DNA of 64,000 nucleotides from Hyphomicrobiales bacterium (lineage in GTDB: Bacteria > Pseudomonadota > Alphaproteobacteria > Rhizobiales > Rhizobiaceae): the NCBI GenBank assembly GCA_003577315.1, contig QEVK01000006.1:60251-124250 (forward strand). The letters run 5' to 3'. The stretch's first letter is position 1; the number at the start of each line of letters is the position of its first letter. Position numbers and translations under genes: made by a program. The notes below the pieces were generated by a model that worked only from the letters and a program-made list of their open reading frames with translations, was not told where the DNA came from and did no database searches. Shown one piece after another: positions 61,432 to 64,000 of the stretch.

Positions 61432-61896
61432 ATGAGAACCGCTTTCGATTTTACTCCCCTGTTCCGGTCGAGCGTCGGCTTCGACCGCATCGTCGACATG
61501 CTCGAGAATGCGAGCCGGGCGACGGCCGTCGACAACTGGCCGCCCTACGACATCGCCAGGGCCGGCGAGGACGACTATCGCGTCACCATGGCGGTGGCCG
61601 GCTTCTCGCAGGACGAACTGTCGATCACCCAGGAGCAGAACGTGCTCATGGTGAGCGGCCACAAGGCAGAGGAGGACACCGGCGAGTACCTGCATCGCGG
61701 CATCGCCGGGCGCACCTTCCAGCGCCGTTTCCAGTTGGCCGACCATGTGAAGGTCACCGGCGCCGTTCTGGAGAACGGCCTGCTGACGATCGATCTCAAG
61801 CGCGAGATCCCCGAGGAGATGAAGCCGCGCCGGATCGAGATCGGCAGCGGCGGTACCGCGACGCGCCGGATCGAGGCCGGGAAGCAGGCAGCCTGA
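61432..61896 (+). CDS. Hsp20 family small heat-shock protein (class A, IbpA-like)
   Basis: A 154-residue alpha-crystallin chaperone that holds unfolding proteins. It begins MRTAFDFTPLFRSSVGFDRIVDML, typical of rhizobial class A/IbpA proteins, then WPPYDIARAGEDDYRVTMAVAGF, the crystallin core, and the GLLTIDLKREIPEEMKPRRIEI end with a C-terminal I-x-I motif. Strong ribosome site AAAGGAGG eight bases upstream is buried in the ROSE-like hairpin. Expression is expected to be heat-induced at both transcription and translation. Confidence 0.94.
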   Translation: MRTAFDFTPLFRSSVGFDRIVDMLENASRATAVDNWPPYDIARAGEDDYRVTMAVAGFSQDELSITQEQNVLMVSGHKAEEDTGEYLHRGIAGRTFQRRFQLADHVKVTGAVLENGLLTIDLKREIPEEMKPRRIEIGSGGTATRRIEAGKQAA

Positions 61897-61922
61897 GGCG
61901 ATCCGCGATGGCGACTTCGCAG

Positions 61923-61945
61923 GAGCCGGACATTCGCGCCGGCTC
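61923..61945 (+). terminator. Hairpin between the two hsp20 genes
   Basis: GAGCCGG and CCGGCTC form a perfect 7-base stem with a nine-base loop, 27 bases after the first hsp20 stop. No T tract follows. It could reduce read-through or be part of a leader structure of the second hsp20, where GCCTT (61955-61959) can also pair with AAGGC (61980-61984) around the ribosome site. Confidence 0.4.
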
Positions 61946-61985
61946 CCGGGCGGAGCCTTGCCCGAAGACATGAAGGAGAAAGGCA

Positions 61986-62495
61986 ATGAGCGTACGCGAT
62001 CTGATTCCCTGGGGCCGCGACGACGGCAACAGGCCCCCCACCATCTTCGGCGACGGCGACCCGTTCCTGTCGCTGCACCGCGAGGTGAACCGTCTGTTCG
62101 ACGACGTCTTGCGCGGCTTCGACAGCCGCCTGCCGGCGCTCGGCAGGTTCTCGTCCCCCGGGAGCGGCTGGCCCAGCGTGGAGATTTCCGACGGCGAGAA
62201 GGAGATCCGCGTCACGGCCGAGGTGCCCGGCCTCGGGGAGAACGACATCGAGGTGCTGCTGGAGGACGGCGTTCTGACGCTGAAGGGCGAGAAGCGCTCC
62301 GAGACGGAAGACAAGGACCGCCGGTTCTCGGAACGCTTCTACGGCCGTTTCGAGCGCCGCATTCCGCTGGGGCTCGAGATCGAGGAAGACAAGGTCTCGG
62401 CCGATTTCAGGAACGGCGTGCTGACCGTCACCTTGCCCAAGACCGAGCGCGCGCGGGCCAGGGCCAGGCGCATCGCCATCAACGGCAAGAGCTGA
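61986..62495 (+). CDS. Hsp20 family small heat-shock protein (second type)
   Basis: A 169-residue small heat-shock protein unlike its neighbour. The N-terminus MSVRDLIPWGRDDGNRPP and the segment PFLSLHREVNRLFDDVLRGF are typical of the HspC4/Hsp18-type group; the alpha-crystallin core has PSVEISDGEKEIRVTAEVPGLGENDIEVLLEDGVLTLKGEKR and GVLTVTLPK. The basic C-terminal tail ends in RRIAIN, an I-x-I motif. It probably co-assembles or complements the first Hsp20. It has a GAAGGAGAAAGG ribosome region. Confidence 0.93.
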   Translation: MSVRDLIPWGRDDGNRPPTIFGDGDPFLSLHREVNRLFDDVLRGFDSRLPALGRFSSPGSGWPSVEISDGEKEIRVTAEVPGLGENDIEVLLEDGVLTLKGEKRSETEDKDRRFSERFYGRFERRIPLGLEIEEDKVSADFRNGVLTVTLPKTERARARARRIAINGKS

Positions 62496-62575
62496 GCGGA
62501 CCTGCCGGGGCGGGCCGCCGCGGCCGGCCCCGGCGCCGTCCCTCGTGCGGATGAAGCAGGAAAGGAGGATGAACG

Positions 62576-62848
62576 ATGTTGAGGACCTTCACTTCCGACA
62601 GCAGCCGGCCGGCGCTGGATGTCGTGAACATCATCGCCGGCGTCGCGCTCGTGCTCTCGCCCTGGTTCCTGGGCTACGCGGCCGAGGCGCCCGCCGCCTG
62701 GCACGCCTGGATCGCGGGCGCGGTCGTCGTCCTGATCGCTGCGGGCGCGCTGCTGGCGTTCCACGCCTATGAGGAATGGGCCAACCTCGTGGTCGGCCTG
62801 TGGACCGTCGCCGCGCCCTAGGTGATCGGGTTTTCCGCCGTCGCCACG
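62576..62848 (+). pseudogene. SPW-repeat membrane protein, broken
   Basis: An ATG at 62576 with an AAAGGAGG ribosome site opens an 81-residue frame. It contains the first SPW repeat (LDVVNIIAGVALVLSPWFLGYAAEAPAAWHAWIAG) and the start of the second (WANLVVGLWTVAAP), then TAG at 62819. Just after the stop the same frame reads [10 protein letters not shown], exactly what should follow W in an intact APWVIGFS repeat, so the stop looks like TGG changed to TAG. After 62848 homology ends abruptly in groEL DNA. The truncated product may still be made. SPW proteins are small membrane proteins of unknown role. Confidence 0.75.
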
Positions 62849-62946
62849 GGGCCCAGCGTCACCTTCACCGCGTTGGCGAGGATGTCGACGCCGCGCAGCA
62901 TCTTCTCGCGTGCTTCGGTGTTGAACTTGACTTCCTTGGCAGCCAT
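62818..62946 (-). pseudogene. groEL: groEL 5' remnant (33 recognisable residues)
   Basis: The minus strand reads [19 protein letters not shown] then [14 protein letters not shown], an unmistakable GroEL N-terminus, preceded by a proper AAGGAG ribosome site. After Pro33 the sequence becomes VATAENPIT and stops, where GroEL should continue KGRNVV. The break is near 62848, exactly where the SPW gene on the other strand loses homology. So the chaperonin gene after groES is deleted except for its first hundred bases. A full groEL must exist elsewhere, since it is essential; rhizobia often carry several copies. Confidence 0.88.
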
Positions 62947-63000
62947 TGGATCACTCCTTCAGATAGGCAGCTTTCGTTGACTGGTCCTGGTCCGTTTGCC

Positions 63001-63072
63001 GGAGCGTGATCTTGTCCGAAAGCCGGTCCCCGCTTTTCGCCTCGCGGGCTTCCGGCTCGGGATCATGCACTC
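63001..63072. repeat. Rhizobiales-type intergenic palindrome (diverged copy)
   Basis: Ends GGAGCGTGATC and GATCATGCACTCC are near reverse complements, and the middle has CTTGTCCGAAAGCCGGT and CGCTTTTCG. This resembles the common rhizobial intergenic element that runs, from memory, GAGCATGATC, TTTTCCGAAAACCGG, then ACTTTTCGGGATCATGCTC. This copy carries an extra stretch of about 18 bases near 63039-63057. It lies between groES and the groEL remnant. Confidence 0.55.
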
Positions 63073-63082
63073 CCGGCCCCGC

Positions 63083-63397
63083 TCAGGCGGCCTTCTTCAC
63101 GGCGGCTTCGATCTCGATCACGCCCATCACGTCGCTTTCCTTCATGATGAGCAGGTCCTCGCCATCGAGCCGGATCTCGGTGCCGGACCACTTGCCGAAC
63201 AGGATGCGGTCGCCGACCTTGACGTCGAGCGGCTGAAGCTGGCCGGTCTCGTCGCGCGCGCCGGGGCCGACGGCGATGACCTCGCCTTCGCTCGGCTTCT
63301 CCTTGGCGGTGTCGGGGATGATGATGCCGCCGGCCGTCTTCTCCTCGGCCTCGATGCGGCGGACCACGATACGGTCGTGCAAGGGACGGAACGTCAT
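63083..63397 (-). CDS. groES: Co-chaperonin GroES
   Basis: GroES caps the GroEL folding chamber. The 104-residue protein starts [24 protein letters not shown], with the mobile loop [18 protein letters not shown] that binds GroEL, then the [14 protein letters not shown] and ESDVMGVIE family end. All parts are intact, so it is probably still functional even though its operon partner groEL is reduced to a remnant. ATG 63397 has a GAAGGAGAA ribosome site. Upstream lie a sigma32-like promoter and a CIRCE operator. Confidence 0.95.
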   Translation of the reverse strand: MTFRPLHDRIVVRRIEAEEKTAGGIIIPDTAKEKPSEGEVIAVGPGARDETGQLQPLDVKVGDRILFGKWSGTEIRLDGEDLLIMKESDVMGVIEIEAAVKKAA

Positions 63398-63510
63398 GTC
63401 GTTCTCCTTCAAGGACAAACAGTTTTTCAAGAGGTTCCTCCGCGCCGGCCCGGGTCGGAGACCGGACCGGAACGGGGTGCGCAACCCCGAAAGGCATCGC
63501 GCGCATATCG

Positions 63511-63539
63511 AGCTAGTTGCACGATTCCGGCGTTTCAAG
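63511..63539 (-). promoter_or_regulatory. Sigma32-type promoter for groES
   Basis: Reading the minus strand, CTTGAA (63534-63539) is followed after 17 bases by CTAGCT (63511-63516). The -35 is a perfect match to the alphaproteobacterial RpoH box; the -10 is weaker. The start would fall about 105 bases before the groES ATG. Confidence 0.5.
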
Positions 63540-63557
63540 AGGATGTCGCAAAATTTT

Positions 63558-63584
63558 TGGCACTCGGCGTAATCGAGTGCTATG
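63558..63584. promoter_or_regulatory. CIRCE element (HrcA operator)
   Basis: TTGGCACTC-N9-GAGTGCTAT matches the CIRCE consensus TTAGCACTC-N9-GAGTGCTAA with two changes, at the outer part of each arm. It lies about 160 bases upstream of groES. HrcA binding here would repress the groES operon at normal temperature. Together with the RpoH-type box this is the dual control known for alphaproteobacterial groESL. Confidence 0.88.
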
Positions 63585-63630
63585 GCGCTGTAATCATGGA
63601 GCTATTCGCTGCGTCTCGAACATGCGGCCA

Positions 63631-63658
63631 CTTGAAATTTCGCCGGGATTCGCCAAAA
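63631..63658 (+). promoter_or_regulatory. Candidate sigma32-like promoter for the 63740 gene
   Basis: CTTGAA at 63631-63636 and CCAAAA at 63653-63658 with 16 bases between, on the plus strand, about 80 bases before the next start codon. The -35 is a good match; the -10 is only partly like known examples. If real, the small gene at the window end is also heat-induced. Confidence 0.4.
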
Positions 63659-63739
63659 TTTCCGCAATCGCGCCGCCGCTTGCCGGCGGTCGCCGACCGA
63701 CACGAAAGGGAGAGTTCTCAGCTGACGGAGGATCCATCG

Positions 63740-63967
63740 ATGGAACGTAAAGTCTCAGCGATCATTCCTTCCCTCGCCCCCGAAACGTCCGACCTGCAAC
63801 TCGGCCGCGTGCTCGACCCGGCGCGGTTCTTCGACCGCCCGGGCGACGTGCTTGCTGCGCCCGATCTCGATCTTCACGAGAAGCGCGCCATTCTGTCGTC
63901 GTGTGAGAACGGCGGTGAGAAAGTCGACCACGGCAGCGGCGGGATAGTCCCGCTGCGGGCGGCGTAA
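63740..63967 (+). CDS. Small rhizobial protein of unknown function, C-terminus atypical
   Basis: A 75-residue protein. The central segment FFDRPGDVLAAPDLDLHEKRAILSS resembles a small rhizobial family with the pattern DVLxxPxLTxxEKRAILxSWASD. After SS the expected WASDACAVE-like continuation is replaced by CENGGEKVDHGSGGIVPLRAA, so the end may be frameshifted or diverged. Ribosome site GGAGG lies seven bases upstream. It diverges from groES and shares its regulatory region, including the CIRCE element, which hints at a stress role. Confidence 0.6.
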   Translation: MERKVSAIIPSLAPETSDLQLGRVLDPARFFDRPGDVLAAPDLDLHEKRAILSSCENGGEKVDHGSGGIVPLRAA

Positions 63968-64000
63968 AAGTCGTCCACTTTTTCCCTTTTCTGCGAGGCG

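Overview
The window is high-GC chromosomal DNA (about two thirds G+C by eye) from an alphaproteobacterium, most likely Hyphomicrobiales near the Phyllobacteriaceae (Mesorhizobium, Nitratireductor or Aquamicrobium-like). The reasons are the gene orders xseB-dxs-tlyA, coxB-ctaD-ctaB-ctaG-ctaE-DUF983-surf1-ispH-thrB-rnhA, thrC-M16 peptidase-GNAT-GGDEF/EAL and mutY-dciA-dsbA-smc, a CcrM methylase, an IalB protein, rhizobial-type intergenic palindromes and a CIRCE/RpoH heat-shock layout. Every protein is assigned from its own motifs; no database search was possible. I saw no tRNA, rRNA, CRISPR array, complete insertion sequence or prophage.

Layout. 1-11.7 kb: end of aroC, ribB, an HDAC-like amidohydrolase, xseB, pirin, dxs, two RNA methyltransferases, then cobB, tldD and ialB in reverse. 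11.9-21.1 kb: the aa3-type cytochrome c oxidase operon with its assembly factors, running into ispH, thrB and rnhA. 21.1-31 kb: peroxiredoxin, a DsbD N-domain protein, yqgE, a membrane c-di-GMP enzyme, GNAT, M16 peptidase, thrC, a lipoprotein and a HAD phosphatase. 31-43.2 kb: ccrM, HAD phosphatase, mutY, dciA-like, dsbA-like, smc, gfa-like and ppdK.

43.2-59.4 kb is an accessory catabolic region. One unit is a DeoR regulator diverging from a choline/ethanolamine-kinase-like protein, a dimethylglycine-dehydrogenase-like flavoprotein and an EutH-type ethanolamine permease, then the C-terminal scrap of a zinc alcohol dehydrogenase and a BisC-type molybdoenzyme. The second unit, on the minus strand, reads mct - meh - mcd-like - FAD oxidase. 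Its first two products match the 2-methylfumaryl-CoA isomerase and 3-methylfumaryl-CoA hydratase of the 3-hydroxypropionate bicycle, and the third looks like methylsuccinyl-CoA dehydrogenase. Together they would carry methylsuccinyl-CoA to citramalyl-CoA. A decayed TRAP large permease lies 3 bases upstream of mct.

59.4-64 kb holds recQ and a heat-shock cluster: two Hsp20 genes (the first with a sigma32-type promoter and a ROSE-like hairpin over its ribosome site), a broken SPW-repeat gene, and a groES whose groEL partner is cut to 33 recognisable residues at a sharp junction with the SPW gene. A CIRCE operator lies upstream of groES. The points most worth checking are the mct-meh-mcd module, the groEL/SPW junction, the EutH cluster, and a heptad inverted repeat whose TAG units supply stop codons for two unrelated genes.
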